Assembly: GCA_026874595.1 (NCBI GenBank)
Contig: CM049320.1
Location: 30,178,714 to 30,242,713, forward strand
Direction: 5' to 3'
DNA from: Sipunculus nudus
Taxonomy: Eukaryota > Annelida > Sipuncula > Golfingiida > Sipunculidae
DNA length: 64,000 bases
Under the pieces are notes generated by a model. That model was not told the DNA's origin and did no database searches. It saw only the letters and a program-made list of their open reading frames with translations. The position numbers and the translations under genes were made by a program. Positions 24,601 to 38,383 of this stretch are shown here, in pieces. Position 1 is the first letter of the stretch; each line of letters opens with the position of its first letter.

Positions 24601-26156
24601 ATTTTCAGGAAAACACGGTAAATTATCCAAGGAGCAACTGGTCGAATTTTGGGGGTGATCCGGGTCACCATCTGGATCCAGGAATATATTAAAGAGGAAA
24701 AAGCTGCATTTCTGATGCTAGGGGTAATGGGGTAATAATCTGCAGCGGCGGAGGTCTGCGCTTCTCTGTGCCCTTCTAAAGTTTCGCAGTGGAAACACAC
24801 CTCAAGCAACTTATAACATCTCGTTCATAGTAAAAGTGCGTTCGACTACCTTGCTAATACTATTTGCTAAAGCTATTCTCGACCATTGCCTGGCACACAT
24901 GGGACTTTTGTGAGATGGTAGTATTAGCGGACAATTTACGTATCAATATGCGAATGTGTGAGACTTATTATACTCTGGTAATTAATTAATTAAATCGTTG
25001 TACTGACTATTCCATATGTACCTTTAGTGTTACTAACAGTGGACAAAACTGACATTGTTGTCATTTTATATCACATATAACACTAAAGCATCTGACTGGC
25101 GGCGTTTACACGGAAACGAGACTAATCAGGGAGGCTAAACGGGGGAGGCAACAATAACGTAAATCATGACGTATCTCAAGAGTAAATTTGTTCAATTAAA
25201 ACAATAAAGTTGACATAAATCTCAATCAGTTTAATATTGCAGAATTTAATTAAGAATAGCTGTTTTTCGCGCACTAAGTACCTGCTGAATAACCTGTCTA
25301 TTATTCCACCCAGTACACCATTAGTTAATACATTAATTGGCTATCCTTCAATTGAGTAATCCATTTTCTTTGATGGATGTTATTAGCAAAACTTTAATAA
25401 GAAAATAATGTCCTCTTGCAAATTATTTTAAAGTGAATTATGTAAAAGAAAAGACACAATTTTCTCAGAAAAGCTAGCACTTAACTCATCACATGTTCAA
25501 TTAATTTTATCCTCACTTCCCAAGTAAGTTTTAAAATAAATATGTTTAAATGTGATTTGATGACAAAAAAGATACAAGATTTCAGTCAAGCTTTCAATAG
25601 TTATTCTCTCCTTGCATTTCTCTTAAAGTTTCTTACATTTTACTCTCTCGTTAGATTATACCCTACAAAATAAATGTAATAAAATACATAGTAGTTTTGT
25701 TAAGACTGATTTTACCCAATCTGTGTGTACCTTTATTGAGTTTAACAACAATTATTGGTCGAGGATGAAAACATTGGTTACCAAGGTAACTTATTTTCCC
25801 TGAAATGGGAATATTAGATGTAAACTTTAAAAAAATATTTTACTTAAATGTCATTTCAATGGCCTACCTGAAAATGAATATAGGCGTTTATATTGAAAGC
25901 AACCTATTTTGCTGCCCTCAGTAAGCATGTGGGATTCTTATTCACGTGAACCTTTGGCCGAAATGGCTGATGGTGATTTTATGGTTGTAAAATTCATTCT
26001 GTTGAATAAATATTCACATCAGCGTTTCAATATTGAAGTCCCATGAAAACCAAAATACATAAGTTTTTTTTTTCACTACCTCTATGTGTCAAACTCAAGG
26101 TTCATTTGTTCGTCTGTTACATTTTAAAACTTTATTCACTCAAATCTCTTCTAGTA

Positions 26157-26473
26157 CCCTTCCGCCAGATTGTGTTTCTACCTAAAACGTATTTGTTCCT
26201 GTTATAGGCAGTGTGGGACGGCCGGGACTACTTGTCTTAACTCTAAAGTTACATTTTTTTTTACAATTCAAGGCAACACCATATGTTTACATTTCAACGG
26301 TGCTTGTCTGCATGTTATTACTTATTAAGTAAAAAAACATTTTATGTAAGTAACCTTTAAATAATACTTATCAAACGGGCTAAATTACCCTATCCACTAG
26401 ATTTATACCTACGCAATATGTGTATTTATAAACCGCGGTGCATTGTGGGGGTCAGATTATGACGCCAACAAAC
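26157..26473 (+). repeat. Dispersed repeat family R1, copy B
   Basis: Shares with copy A ttccgccagat, gtgtgggacggccgggacta, the central tract, atttatacctacgc and ggtgcattgtgggggtcag. It lies in the same orientation as copies A and C. Confidence 0.75.
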
Positions 26474-27121
26474 CCTGCATTGCTCTCCTCGTTATCCTTA
26501 GCCATGTTACTACTTTTGCCTGAAGACATTAGCTTTCTGGCTTACAGGTACTGTGATACCCCAATTTCTTGTCAAACCCTGTCTTCCCCCCCCCTCTCTC
26601 TCAGTGGTAAAAAGGCATGTTGTTTTTTTTTATATAAATCAATGATGTGTGGATGCTTTTGTGATGATAATATTATGATGATATATTATGTGAATGTAAT
26701 ATAAATATATTCAAAAACAGATGCTGTTTGACCATAGAATATTGAATAAATTATCAAGAAAGTCTGTTATAATGTTATATTGAGTGGATTGACATGTTTT
26801 AGAAAGATACAAGCAGGGCCATAGATCACGTGACCGTCATTGATGTATGGAAGTGTTTTAGGCTTACACTCGCTCTATAGAAAAATACCAAATGTCATGA
26901 ACCCGTCAATTAAATGTTATGTAGATATCTTTTTAATCCGACAACACACACGAATTATCGTTTGGCCTTCGTTAGATTTTCTATTCACTAGTTCCCGCAA
27001 AATTTATTGATTTTAAAACGGGTTACGTTGAAAAACCTGGTAGAAATTTAATGAAGACAAGTGACTTCCGTTCATGGGAGCTTCACCATTTCCTGTGACG
27101 CGTGATCAGAAAGGTCGACAG

Positions 27122-27263
27122 GTTAAAGAAAAAACCTTTAGCTTGAACGATGTCTACACGAATAATCTCAATTCACAAGATCAAGTAATCATACTTTGGA
27201 GCGAATTAGACAGTATTCTCTTTCGTTCAAAATCCGGAAAGTTGCTAGCATATTATGCACGAG
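27122..27263 (+). CDS. Possible isolated exon, dipeptidyl-peptidase-like (weak)
   Basis: An open frame flanked by a possible acceptor (gtcgacag) and donor (gaggtaggt). The translation begins VKEKTFSLNDVYTNNL and continues with a W-S-E-L-D-S-I-L-F-R segment and GKLLAYYA. This recalls the N-terminal propeller of DPP4-type peptidases, where a K-T-x-T-L-x-D stretch precedes W-I-S-D-x-E-[FY]-L-Y-x and a G/N-x-L-x-x-[YF] strand. The acceptor has a poor pyrimidine tract and no partner exon is visible. It would be nested in the mGluR intron. A relic or chance match is quite possible. Confidence 0.2.
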
Positions 27264-27818
27264 GTAGGTATCCACTTTTTGGGTGTCATTTAGGATTTAA
27301 ATAAAAAAAGGATGACAGGATTTGTATTAAAAAAATGCTATCATATGGCGATCGCGTTTTATCAAATTGAGCGAATACAGCTACATAAAAAAATAAAATG
27401 AGATGTCTCTACGAGCTTTGAATAATTTGCTCAATGGCGGAATTTACGTGATCTGCTTTAAGGCGTGTAGGATGTGTTCAAACGTTAAGTAAATGGATAT
27501 ATTCACATGAAAGGGCGATAATACATGGGCTGTGTGCATGGTTTGGTACCATAATCAAGTAGGGATAAGTTGGCCATTGGTGACTCGTTTAAGCTCAGCA
27601 GTTTTAACCAATTTAGGCGTCAACATTCGGCGCAGACATCTGCTTTAAGTCTTATTAGTTGAATGGTGTTCTGTCGTATACCTTTTATTAGATGTTGCTC
27701 AAAATGCACATTATTTTCTTTTCAGAGGGTGACAAGGGCCGTAACGAAATGGTTACTTTTCTATCTTGTATATCTTATTAACAGTTGTATCCATTGTATA
27801 GACAACATGTTTAAGGTC

Positions 27819-27821
<3 letters not shown>

Positions 27822-27866
<45 letters not shown>
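27822..27866. repeat. (TA)n microsatellite
   Basis: A run of about 22 TA units. Confidence 0.95.
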
Positions 27867-27869
<3 letters not shown>

Positions 27870-30357
27870 TTCCACTTAAACGTTTAAGGCCACACTTGTT
27901 TAAATTTGACCGTAAATACACTGTTTCAACAGGAGCTTAATCCATTGTACTTCAATACATCAAATAAAAGGAAAAAAAACAAAACATCTCGACGTGTTTT
28001 TGAGTTTAGCAAACGTAAAGCTTGGGATCTATTACTACATTGTGGTAAAGGTCAATATAATTAATAAAATCCATCATGCATTCATGAGATCATAAACAGA
28101 AGTGCACATATGTTAGGAGAAACAAAAGTCCTGTATATTAATTGCATGTCACGCAGCGCCACATGGTACCAACTTTACAATGGTCGTCATAAAAGAAGCG
28201 GCGTAGTGTAGGCAGCAAATATTATTGTTAAACCTTGAACGAGTATTTAATGTAACGTATCGAACTTCGGCTACAAAGAAGAAAGTGTAGAGCCAGTCAA
28301 TATGGAAAAATATAATATATTTGATTATTTTTGTGGAAATATCTATAAAATGCTTCTCTTTAACTTAAAATTTAAATCAAGATTTCATAATAAGTTATAA
28401 TAAGAGCATCATTGCTGTTACGAGGAACAAACAGAAACAAAGCAGGCTGTGTTGCTGCCTTTCGTATTTATTGTATCAGCGGCAAACCCATAATTACGTC
28501 GTGCGACCTGCGACATCTGGGATAAAGTGTGTACGGAGAATGACTGACCCCATGAGCGGTTTCGAGAAACTGGGAGAAACAAACTATCAGAGTTCTATAT
28601 GGCCGTGGGATGCGACGCGAAAGTACTTCAGGCAGGCGAGAATTTATCGGCGGAGAGACGTATATTGGAAAAGTTTTGAAGGAACAACGCTTTTTTTTGG
28701 CCACGCCCAAATCCTCAAATTAGAGTAGGATGTAATCCTTCTCTGTTTAAGTGGCAGATTCAGTGACACGTTCATACTAGAAAAACAATAATTTTGTTTC
28801 CAATGAAAAAAGCTGAATTTATACCAGGCTAAGTTTTATTTCATGTATTCTAACTTTATCCTTTAAAAGTAAATATGATGTACTTAAATATCATTAGCCA
28901 TACAGAATTTTTTCCACACGTGTGAAAAACTCAGTAAATTACAAAATGTAAACTATGAGTGCCTCTTAAAGAGCAATGGGTGTTATACGAACTGGTTTCA
29001 AGGGATGTTCCTATGGTTTGGGTTCACGCAATGTAAACATGTTTGGATGATTATTTCACTTACCTTATAATAAATATGAACATGAATCAATTTAGCACTG
29101 GATTCAGATGTGGAAGTAATTGGCCAGATCTCTGGACAATAAGAAATAAGCGAAAATGTAGAAATGATTTACTCAGGCATCTGACTTTATTAGATTGGTA
29201 CAGAATTAACTGTAGGACAATGTTAGGTTGTATAACCCTGTGCATTAAGAATTGCGTGAGTTCATCCCCTTCTAGGGAGGTTTTAATTAGATCAGTTACT
29301 TCCTTCAATGATAGAAAATGAAGGGTAAAAGACGGATGTCTTTTGGTTCAAAGCGAATAAACCGGTGTAGAAACAACTCATAACTTTAGACAAAGCATAC
29401 GGAAAAGTTCACTATCCTCAAAAGAGGCCGTAGCGTGCAGTGTCTTTGTAAATGGCCTCCCTCAAGCGTTGCACCAGTTATTACAAACTTGCACTTTGAT
29501 GAATTGCGATTTTTTCTTCTTTGAATGATAACGGGGAACACCTCTCAGCGGGTTTATTACCGTGATGACATTGATCCTTCCGGGTTGCCAGTATTCATTG
29601 CATTAGGAAATTGTTCCTCAAGAGTCTCATTTGTTTCTTCAAATCATCAGCAGTTTCAGCGGACGGCGAGTCCAAAACATTCCTAGCATTTCTTGGCCTG
29701 TCATTCTTTAAATTGCTACGTAATGTATGGGATAGGTGAGGTGAGAGGTCATCCCTAATTCCAAGTATTTGGACTTCAGAAGATCACCGATAAACCAAGT
29801 CAGGCTTGTCAATCCATCTTTTTTTTAAGTAACTCTTTCTGAAGATTTAGGGAAAATAGCGCTAATGATTCTTTTCTTACTCGTTCATACATTATCAATG
29901 TATGATCTATATTATTAAACACTGATACAGCCTAAGAACAAGAATCTAACACTTCATAATTATTTTCTGTGTGCAAGTGCCCAGTCTCTATATCCACATG
30001 CTCAAATTACCCAAACACGCAAATGAAATGTTATATTAAGGTTTCTGAAATTTCCGATCTGTATGTCTTAGGTAGTGCACACAGTCAGTGTTGCGAAATA
30101 TGCTAGGAAACTATTCACTCTCGTTAAAGCCAAAAACTATGTCAACCTGGACCACTTATTCTTCTTGTTGTTCTTTCACTTTTGTGAAACTTTATATATA
30201 CATTTCAAAGATAGTTTGGTGGAGGAAACCGCCTCCATTTTGTAATGCTTGCTTAGTTGAGTACTATGTATGTCTGCAGAATTTTATTCATTCCAACTTG
30301 CTCCGTGTACTACTCCTGTGGTGCCTTAGTGAGAGTTATCTCCATTGCTGTGTCAGA

Positions 30358-30405
30358 ACACCTTGGAACCCCCGAAAGGCGCACTCGTGTTTTAGAGAAA
30401 CTCGA
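30358..30405 (-). mobile_element. Possible SINE body fragment
   Basis: Read on the - strand it gives acacgagtgcgcctttcggg followed by ggttcc, which matches the body of the two full SINE copies (gtgtgcgcctttcgggggt at 21.4 kb, cacgagtgcgccttttggg at 51.6 kb). Only about 40 bp match, so it may be an old truncated copy. The long open frames crossing this region on the + strand look accidental. Confidence 0.4.
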
Positions 30406-31444
30406 TTGTTGGCACAGTCTTCACAATTCTTCACCTACCATCCAATACAGGTTTGGTTTTTTTTTTTTAGTTTCTCTTTAGCCGGGTATTATATTAGTAA
30501 ATTCATGTGCCGTTGTCTTTTATTGATACTTGCCACCCAGGCCTCCCCTAATTTTTCATTTTAATTGGATATCGGATACTCTTCTATATTTGAAAAGCAA
30601 TCCCCATAATTATAATTTTTTACAAGATTGCACACTTTTTTTTACAAATTTACATCAAGGCTTATTTTGCAGACCAACTTTGCTGATTAACCCGTCATTT
30701 ATCCGAATGTTATTTATTCAAATCTTACACTTGCTAAGGTGGTTTATTAAAAGGTACCTAAATTTATATTCTAAGTTCATGTTGTTCTTGTGTAGCATTT
30801 ATATTTCATTTCTAAATATTCACAATAAATCTCCTATAGCTTTCCTCTATAATAGTTCTTATATTTGCATCCTTGATATTAAATCTGGCAGTAAAATGAT
30901 CCCAATGTTAATATTTATGTCCGTTATAATGCTGAATATGAAATCTTTATCGATATATATTAATGGACATTTTATATGTGTAAGGAATACTTCGATGCGA
31001 ATATGGGATCATCTCGTCCAAGAACTACTTGTATATACATAAACGAAAGCATAAGCTTGGTTAAAATTCTGACTTCCAGCAATTTAAAGGTCTTCTTTAT
31101 TCTGTAGAATGGTTATGAATCAATGAAATGAATCTTGTTTCCATCGAGATATTTATAGAAAACTTAGTTTTCTTTAATTTTTTTACGAATCCCATGCTGC
31201 TTGCTTTATTATTACCTTAGTTGAACTCAATTAGCAGCGTTTTTCAGAACAGGGGTTTTATTACACAACCCTTTTCAGTCTAACCCTGCGTTTGTCTGTT
31301 CACCAAACACTACCTAATTATACCTAAGCATATAATGTTGACCCTTTGTTTGGTATTTTGTAAATAAATGACAGTTTCTTCCCTTGAAAAGATATAACAT
31401 ATGTTTTTTTGTAATAAGATGCAGGATAACTTTCTAAAAAGGGT

Positions 31445-31530
31445 AGGACGTGGCCTAGTGGTTAAGATAAGCGTTGGACTTCGGAGCAGAAGGTGCCCTG
31501 TTTGAACCCCGCCGGTGCCTCAATAGCATA
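31445..31530 (+). mobile_element. tRNA-like SINE head of a second family
   Basis: The sequence gtggcctagtggttaagata followed by agcgttggact and a B-box-like ctgtttgaaccccgccgg is laid out as in tRNA-Ser or tRNA-Leu genes, but the stems do not close properly. About 150 bp of downstream sequence (aatagcataataatgaaatc and on) may be the SINE body. It is unlike the SINE at 21.2 kb. Confidence 0.5.
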
Positions 31531-33533
31531 ATAATGAAATCTTTTTGGACATCAGAGGTTTGTTCTAATATCGTAACGATTGGGTATGACTCTTGGATTA
31601 TTCCTTACCCGTGCTAATTAATTATGAAAATAACTTATCATTCCTACTGTATTGCTTCTTTCATTCACTGAAATACACAGTGCCACCAAACAGACCATGG
31701 ACCTTTCCTTTGAAAAATAGAAAATAATTAATTTGTTCATTATCAAATTATGATTTTAATAAATATGTGTATTCTTTATACTGAAGAACGGTAGGAGTTT
31801 TCCTTAAAGAGATCAAAGAAAATTAAACTGTCAAATGATTCTACTTATGGGATTTCCCGTGATGTATAGTCTGAGGAACATATATTAATCATCTTTCTTT
31901 TAGACTTACTTATTACAGAAATCGCATATCAAGACATTCAGCTGTTTGAATTACAGTGTCTAACGAATTATACTGTAATAATTCTATTTGTGATTACACA
32001 GTCGATACGTCTCTCTTTTTTGTCTCAACTGGCGTCATTGTATGTCTGAAGTATGTATATTTTACAGTATCGTTCGCTTCTATGTTCGTTAACTTCGTTT
32101 AATATCTCATTTAACTTGGCAAATAACTCTCCTTCGGTTGATTGTTTTAACGTAAATGGTATTTTAATGGTATCATTAACTGAAGTTAATGACTTCATCT
32201 CCCTACAGATTTCCATTAATGGGATGCCATGGGTACGAAAGTTGTAAAATAATCAATTTCTCCATTTAAAGATAAACATTCGGTTTTCCGCTTGATTTTA
32301 GTAATTTTAAATCAAGGTTTTCGTCTTACTTCATAGCAGCATCCAGATAATCCTCTGCAGAAAATGCACACTAAACCTTTTCGTCGCCTCTTGGCTTTAA
32401 CCCTCTTCTACATTTTTCTTTAAGTAAGACAAATTTCAAGCAATGTGAAGTGAAACACAATGGAAAATAGTGAAGCTTTGAGTCTTTAAAAGGGATTACT
32501 TGAAATTTTAAATCTAAATTTAAATTCTAAAATTTTAATTTTTTAGGCTTCGGGAAGTATTTAGGGTACACAAGTAAGACATACGCCACTGGAGTCACCT
32601 GTTAAAGGTTTTTAATATATATCATGTTGTGGTTTATACATTTTGTATTATTTTCTCTCCGCAACAGAAGTCGCTTTATCCTAGTGTTGGTTCGATTGAT
32701 ATGTATCCATAAACTTCATTTCAAAATAAGATTCCAGGAGTCGACGTGTGATCTGAAATTCAATTAGTCCAATTTCGATTTACAAACCCGATAAAATATG
32801 AAAAGTCCAACACTTTCCAGTCGGATAACTCTACATACTTGAAGATGGTCTCAGGAGGTCAACAGGTGCATTTCCGGCGCCTTGGAGTTGCCGTTGAGGG
32901 AGATCGGGCGCTGAATCGGTGAAGCTCGCTCAGCTGGGTGATGGATCAGACTTGAGATGGGCATCTATCTTTCGGCGACATGTACACACGACTGTTTTCC
33001 CGTAGGGATCACGCCGGCTGCCTATGTTTCGCCCTTTCTCAGTTTAGCTACCTCCTTGAATGTTTTTATTCAATACTGAATAAATTAATTATACAGTGCT
33101 CGTAATTGTGATGGTCATTTACCTTTTATAAATCTATTATACAACTGAGAGTGGCAGCAAATCGTAGTCACGTGATACTTTGTAGGAACGCCTCGGATAT
33201 ACCCATTATTTGGCCTAGAAATGTCGCGGCCAAGTGAGTGGTGTGGTAAGAGGTAATATTCCATATTTCCAGAAATCCGGGGAAATTTGATATCATATGA
33301 GAAATTTGGCGAAGTGTCCATCGGAACGCTACTCGAAAGCTTAACCAGTGTAGACTTCGGGTGAACCTGGCCCATCGAGAACCCGTTAAGGACGAACCAG
33401 GCCGAAGTCGCCCAGATAGTGAATACAATAATCGAACATTTAGATTTGGGAAAACTTAAATGATGAGAAACTAAGGAACGTGCATTTAAGCCTTAAACGG
33501 TCGCAATTTGGCGCATCATTATGGTTTAATTAT

Positions 33534-33561
33534 CATTTTACCTTCTCCAGAAGGTAAAATG
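33534..33561. repeat. Perfect 13-bp palindrome
   Basis: Two arms, cattttaccttct and agaaggtaaaatg, are exact reverse complements separated by two C. A rho-independent terminator is not expected in an animal; it may be a transposon end or a chance hairpin. Confidence 0.8.
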
Positions 33562-36500
33562 AGTTAATTGATCTGCCTGTTATAAATTTTTATTCCGAAT
33601 TGTCATGAACAAATTTCCTGACTTGTTTAGGGATATGGGGAACACCTAAGGAAGATTCTTAACTAATACGAGATAGGACGAGATTTTTTTGTTATTATTA
33701 TTTTTAAGGCTGTAAAGCCCGAGAACAAGCTATTTTGAAGTTTTCTTTAGTCACCATTGTTTTCCTGGCTACAGCCATCAACCCCTGTTAGGGTCGCCTT
33801 CTTGTGGCGAGCAGAGCTCACTTGTGATGCAACATTCGGGTTGGTGAACATATATTTTCTCAGCACGTGTGATCAGGATCCTGGAGGAGGTTATGTTCGG
33901 TCTCTGGCTGTTTTTTTCTAGTTTCTTATTTACTAATACAGTGGTGACTTCACACTCCGACCTGTAATAATCCGAAAACCTTGCAGTTCAACTGTTAATG
34001 TAAAAAGAACGAACGGAACCCATAGAAATAAGCCTTGACAAACCGACAGCATGGGACTCCGACTCCGAAATGACATTCCATGACGCAAACAAGCATTCCG
34101 ACGACTTTTCTGCCTTAACCATCGGACATGTTTACTTTTCATTGATGTTAATCGACGGGCCCGTGTGCATTGTACACGGATCAAGTAGGCATGAAATCAA
34201 GTGATGCATATCGTTCAAACCATACTGGATCCACTGATTGAGTGAGTTTGTCCCACTAATTAAGTCAGTTTGCATCATTTAGTTGGCAAAAACCTCTCCA
34301 TGTGAGGACCTGGTAGGCATAGTTTTTTTGAGAAATCCAACAATGTGACATGTTTAGACATTGGAGGATTTCGATGCGAAAGACGGAGCTCAGCGCAATC
34401 ATGTGAAAGATGCCATCTTCTTTATACGTGGGAAGCATGGAAGAATGTGAAACGATCAACCATAGCAAACTACAGGCAGTATACACGAATATTACCGACC
34501 AACCTGTCAATCTATCAATTTATAATAGCAATTTAAAATACGCACATAGCTTATAAAAACAGAAATAAATAATAAATACTACGAACATACCCTTCAAACA
34601 TCAAACCAACCTTGAATCGTGAACCTTAGTTACCTTTAGCGACTTGACAATCCGACAACTTTGCTTTCCGACGTAAATGGGGATATTACATTTAGTTTTG
34701 AATTATCAAGTCACGACGTACTGTATTTGTTATTTATGATATTTGTTTCTCCCACAAGAGGCTTTATTTCACAAGTTTTGGACGGAACATTAAAGCATGA
34801 ATTTTTGGAAAATATACATTTTTGCTACCTAATGGTGCGCCTTTATTCTGGTGGGCAGAATAGGTCTCTGATGCAAATATCAAGTTTATGAACCGTGACA
34901 AATCTTTCAGCTTGGATTAATATTTTTCGGGGATATAATCATATATTTTAATCAGAATGTGTGAGGGACCAATCAGATCCATATATACTACTGCTGATAA
35001 AGACAATGACGAAAAGCAGACACGAGTCTAACACTGTTCAAGGACGAAAGCAGAAGTCAAATCGTGAAAGTTGGGAGTCAAAACTGCACTGTAAAACAAT
35101 TTACAGTATGTAGATTTTAGTGTTATATAACATGGGACAATGTCACGGTTTGAAGGCGCAAATTAATAGTTCTGAATTCACCCGGAGGTCGGAGACTTCT
35201 ATCTTTTCTGACATTGTCATGACCGAGGTGCCGAAGTGCCGATTTATTCCATGAAATGTATAGTATACTCAATAAAGCGCAAATCGTACCGCTGAGAATG
35301 ATTGTTCCTGCGCAAATGAAAATTAACTAAAATGGCTTGAATCAAGTGAATGTGTGAGTTTCGCACAACTTCCGCAGATTGTCGATTAATCGATTTTGCC
35401 ATTTAAACTTTATTAAGCTGTGAATATATATTTAAATATTCAATATTTCTTGAATTTAAGGTTTTAATTTAATTCCAAAACTGTAATAGGAACACGGATC
35501 AGTCTCGATGGTAATGTTATTAATGTTTATTTATTTTGGGATAAAAAATGAAATTTTTTGGAAGTTTAAGTATCCTTTAAATAGCCATTTGAATAAATAC
35601 AAATGACCGATGAAATATCCTGAGGGGTTTCACTCCCGTGGGATTATATGTTGTGGTATAAAATATAGTGATGGGCCATTTAAGGACTAACAACTAATTT
35701 GCTTAAGGATGCGATCAACAGGAAAACAAAATCTATTTCCCCTAACACAGTCCAAAGATTTTACAATAGAAAAATAACATTTCGTCGACCTTTTTATGTG
35801 AGAAATCCTGCTAACGAACGAAAACAAAGCTCCAAAAGATGACAAGAATTTCAACTTCATTTCATGAAATGAAATAACTTCACTTCAAGAAATATTTTAT
35901 AATCACCCGATTTGGTATGAGGTCTTAAGATCAGGGTAAACATTTGATGCTTGGACCAGTTCAATCACCTCATTACAATGCTTCACTGATTGCCATTATG
36001 ACGTAAGCATCGCTCTGCAAGCTTGGCATGAACCAAACGGGAGGTCAAATATAAAATTCAGGAACGCTGCACGGGAATCGTCTGACTCATAAAGACGGCC
36101 TTTGTGTCGCATCCATTGACAGACCGTTGATAGACCACTTTTTAACCTTAATCCTGGGAATTTCTTACTCCAAGAAGCCAGACGTCTGGTCGACATAGTT
36201 ACATGGAAAAAAGTCAAGTGTTTCTGTGTTAGAGCCAAATACATCGTTTGCATCTATATTTATCTCAGTGGCCATTTCCATCCGTTTTGCTCAATACTCA
36301 CGAATTGTCAGGAATGATTGGAAAATGCATATGATGCAAAGTAATATCAATAAATTAATACCACAGACATAGCATGATTATATTATTTTTTAATCTTTAC
36401 ACTTTTCAGTTAAGACATTGGCAGTTTTAACTATATATATGTTTACATGGAACTTACATGATTGTAGTAGTGAAACATGTGTAGTCTAAACATTTCAGTT

Positions 36501-37048
36501 TTATTATTAGATTTGTCCTCGTATATTTGATTGAAAGGGAATCGGCATATCTTTATACACCCACATACACACACACATCTATGAACGATAATTCTTGTAT
36601 ATATGTAGATGTAGATGGAATGTATATCTCAATAGCATCGATACCCTGTCAAATAATCTGCTGCACGCATGCTGCATTCGTCTGATTAATTATTTCACTC
36701 AACCACTGCTTTGAATAGCAGGGATTCCCAAGCGGGGGTTTTGATAAAGAAATGTATGCTCTTATCAGTAAGAGCTGGGTATTTGCAATGTAACAAAGTC
36801 TAAAAGATGTGATTTACGTAAAACTTAGAAATTATTTTATTTAGGCAGATTTTTTTTGGAATTTCTGCCCCTTGTTCTAGACTATGTTTCCAATTAGACC
36901 TCAAAAATAAGAGGCTATCAGTCCTATTTTATCCTAAATTTACATATATAAAGAATATATCCAGACGCAAACTGAATTATTAAACATGATACCCATACTA
37001 AGGCTTTCCATGTCTGGGATAAGTCCACTTAAATTCCGATTCGTAACA

Positions 37049-37050
<2 letters not shown>

Positions 37051-37110
<60 letters not shown>
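37051..37110. repeat. (TA)n microsatellite
   Basis: A pure 60-bp run of TA units. Confidence 0.97.
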
Positions 37111-37113
<3 letters not shown>

Positions 37114-38268
37114 AGTAGACAATGTCTGTGCTACGGTTAATAAAGAACAGGAGAAGTTTTTAATATAATTCAGTAGGGTCTAGGAAAACTCCCACAATTC
37201 CATGCAAGCTTCGTGAACGTTGAGTCCAATTTAGATACATCTCATATTTTAGATATTTTGTTTTATCAGACTAGGCTATCTTTCTAAGGTATCGTTTTGT
37301 TTGTTTGTTTTTTTCTGACTTAATGAAACTGCAGACATTGGCGTATTCTACACATAAATCGTTGTCTTGTTTCGGTTGATATATACAGAGGAATGATGAA
37401 TTCCCTGTGTCTTCCTCCTAAGTCTTAACGTTTTTGTCCTTATTTATTCAAATTGAATGGGCAGGACGGATGGTGTTTCTAACGGAAAGCCAAAACCAAT
37501 TGATTTTGTATGAAAATTGATATTTCGAAACTGTTTTCAATTTTTTATTGAATCTTAAAATAATAAGAATACATGGAGAATTATACATAACGTAACATAA
37601 AACCATTAGAAGTGAACAGTTAGTTTGCTAGTTTCACGAAATTAATTTCACAAGGAGTGTCTATCCATGAGCAAACGTTATCTCGTACGTAATATGATGA
37701 GGGAAAAGCATGACAATTTGTCTGAGAAACAGTAAGGATTAAGCTAATGCAATGTGATGTATCACATGTTTTGTCATTCAGTATGGGATGGTATTTGTTA
37801 AGGGTTTCATGCTGACCCGTGGTTTTCAACTTTGTTCTTGTAATAGTTCCGGTCTGAAGACGTTTTTACAGCCCTTCCATACAATTTTGTTCCAGAAACC
37901 TATGGATGCCACACTGTCATTTATTTGATCTAATTTCGTATTTTCAGTCGATGAGATCTAATTACCTAGAGCCATTATGGCTACACGTTTCTGAAAGTCG
38001 TGCATCTTGTCAATTTAATAAATTGATTCTGGAGGGACGCATGAATCATCTAAAATATTATGTTCTTCATTTTTCTTTAAATTTTCGTTGCATGCAGGTT
38101 ACGTGTAAAATGATCAGTACTTTAGTGCCTCTAGTTATCACGGTATCGTGGAGTCAGAATCGCTCTTCAAACTATCTGAATCAAAAACAAATATCAATAT
38201 CCAATCCTAAAAAAAAAAAAAAAAAAAAAAAAACTTGTGACCAAATATCTGTGTTAAAATTTTTTTTT

Positions 38269-38383
38269 TAATTTGACAAATTGTTTCCTTCTGTCTCAAA
38301 GTAGTAGTCTCGTAACCAGGTTTGCGGGTCTAGGTCACGGGACCACTACTGTGAGACAGAAGGACAAAATTTGTCAAATTAAG
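38269..38383. repeat. Hairpin element with ~50-bp arms
   Basis: The left arm 38269-38317 runs from ttaatttgacaaattg through ccttctgtctcaaagtagta to cgtaacc. The right arm 38333-38383 is its near-perfect reverse complement (ggtcacgggaccactactgt through gagacagaagga to tttgtcaaattaag). Only about 15 bp separate them. A 24-base A run precedes it at 38210-38233. This is a compact MITE or a precursor able to form a long RNA hairpin. The ggtctc words continuing to about 38480 may belong to it. Confidence 0.8.

Noticed and set aside
28471-28728. 85-codon frame in a somewhat GC-richer patch
   Set aside because: No domain, no convincing splice sites, and an equally long frame on the opposite strand.
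30088-31042. Two overlapping open frames of 158 and 170 codons
   Set aside because: AT-rich low-complexity translation with many Phe, Leu and Ile, overlapping frames and no domain; part of it lies over a SINE-like fragment on the other strand.
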